Shown: positions 63,845 through 64,000 of the stretch, piece by piece
Layout: each line of letters starts with the position of its first letter
How positions within the stretch are numbered: position 1 is the first letter of the stretch
Origin: Paracoccus methylovorus
Lineage (GTDB): Bacteria; Pseudomonadota; Alphaproteobacteria; Rhodobacterales; Rhodobacteraceae
Length of the DNA: 64,000 bases
Assembly: GCF_016919705.1 (NCBI RefSeq)
Contig: NZ_CP070368.1
Coordinates: 1,054,001-1,118,000, forward strand
Reading direction: 5' to 3'
The notes under the pieces: model-generated
The model's input: only the letters and a program-made list of their open reading frames with translations
Told to the model about the DNA's origin: nothing
The model's database searches: none
Translations under genes and position numbers: made by a program

Positions 63845-63845
63845 C

Positions 63846-63849
63846 CTAG
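63846..63849. repeat. CTAG target duplication (right copy)
   Basis: This second CTAG copy follows the IS right end. Keeping only one copy restores the reading frame of the interrupted gene across the junction. Confidence 0.75.
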
Positions 63850-63983
63850 ATTCAATGGCTGTTTATTTCCGGCACCCTCGGCACGGCGCGGCGTTTCTCG
63901 ACGCCTTTCCAAAGTTGGAACTTGCTGACGGCACCGCGCAGCCCGGTTACTCGTCGCCGGGCTTGCCGTTCGGAAGGGGCTGA

Positions 63984-64000
63984 ATGCGCCGGATCAACCC
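63984..64000 (+). CDS. Start of next gene (cut by window end)
   Basis: An ATG directly abuts the TGA of the interrupted gene (TGAATG), giving MRRIN before the sequence ends. Tight packing suggests a coupled second gene in the same accessory operon. Only five codons are visible, so no function can be given. Confidence 0.4.

Larger units (their letters stand above)
62997..63845 (+). mobile_element. IS5-family (IS427-group-like) insertion sequence
   Basis: The 849-bp element has ends GGCGTGTTGACAAA and, inverted at the right, GTCATGTTGACAAA (12 of 14 matching). It is flanked by CTAG duplications. It carries two overlapping transposase frames. Size, ends, target and transposase type agree with the IS427 group. 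Its ends and frames look complete apart from the frame change noted for the transposase. Confidence 0.88.
62813..63983 (+). pseudogene. Small SOS-promoter gene split by an IS element
   Basis: The left part (62813-62996) encodes MVRRSTPQHKIDDPAFPVRIFLLVPPYGYG... up to ...SGGTLSSCL. The right part (63850-63983) encodes ...DSMAVYFRHPRHGAAFLDAFPKLELADG and ends in TGA. Joining 62996 to 63850, removing the IS and one CTAG copy, restores one frame of about 105 codons. No family is recognised. No clear ribosome site precedes the ATG at 62813; an internal ATG (codon 32) is an alternative. It lies in presumed accessory DNA after tRNA-Ser. Confidence 0.7.

Overview
The window is GC-rich chromosomal DNA from an alphaproteobacterium of the Rhodobacterales, most likely Paracoccus or a close relative. 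The main signs are a class I lysyl-tRNA synthetase, a single bifunctional Rsh, the ccmABCDG cluster beside secDF, an opgGHC glucan cluster, KpsS/KpsC capsule genes and a tRNA-His with no encoded G-1. The genus is inferred from gene content and order; no marker gene proves it. About 61 kb is ordinary, densely packed chromosome with many 1- and 4-bp stop/start overlaps. The last ~1.5 kb, after a tRNA-Ser, looks like accessory DNA.

Layout. 1-3.8 kb (minus): rpoZ, rsh, a DUF2062 membrane protein and folK. 3.8-9.2 kb: a divergent NYN-domain nuclease-like gene, an ExbB/MotA-like plus MotB/OmpA-like motor pair, a ChaC cyclotransferase and a DUF2125-like protein. 9.2-17.5 kb (minus): a long run from yajC-secD-secF through a Mth938-like gene and ccmABCDG (heme export and thioreduction for cytochrome c maturation) to hisC-tyrA. 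17.7-21.4 kb: mazG, a phosphotransferase-fold kinase, dusA, tRNA-His, a small acidic protein and mmcB (DNA repair). 21.7-26.8 kb (minus): a DUF481-like outer-membrane protein and the riboflavin/nusB operon (ribE, unknown gene, ribB with a dead ribA half, ribH, nusB), with a small membrane protein downstream. 27-31.7 kb (plus): capsule export trio kpsS, a Wza/KpsD-like lipoprotein and kpsC. 31.7-33.1 kb (minus): nrdR-ribD. 33.4-37 kb: a TakP-like TRAP transporter whose binding-protein gene converges on its permease genes. 37.1-39.3 kb (minus): cobU-cobT-cobS for nucleotide loop assembly of cobalamin. 39.5-45.1 kb (plus): a complete oppABCDF-type peptide transporter, then a flavin/heme-binding-fold protein. 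45.6-47.9 kb (minus): a 764-residue beta-helix protein preceded by a perfect CtrA box. 48-53.9 kb: lysS, a TerB-like gene, and fhs-nadD-dacB. 54-62.5 kb: opgG-opgH-opgC, a His-rich PepSY-like secreted protein and a divergent PepSY/response-regulator/kinase operon.

Accessory end. tRNA-Ser(UGA) is followed by lower-GC spacer, a TTGACA promoter overlapped by a perfect alphaproteobacterial LexA box (GAAC-N7-GAAC), and a small gene interrupted by an 849-bp IS5/IS427-type element with a CTAG duplication. Removing the IS and one CTAG restores the reading frame exactly. This is what the edge of an integrated, SOS-responsive element would look like, but the far end lies outside the window.

Most promising leads: (1) the CtrA-box beta-helix protein as a possible satellite locus for gene transfer agent tail fibres; (2) the SOS-controlled, IS-broken gene beside tRNA-Ser; (3) the PepSY/two-component operon beside the periplasmic glucan genes, which resembles FeuN-FeuP-FeuQ; (4) the stand-alone motor pair with repeats in its cytoplasmic tail; (5) the unknown gene translationally coupled inside the riboflavin operon.
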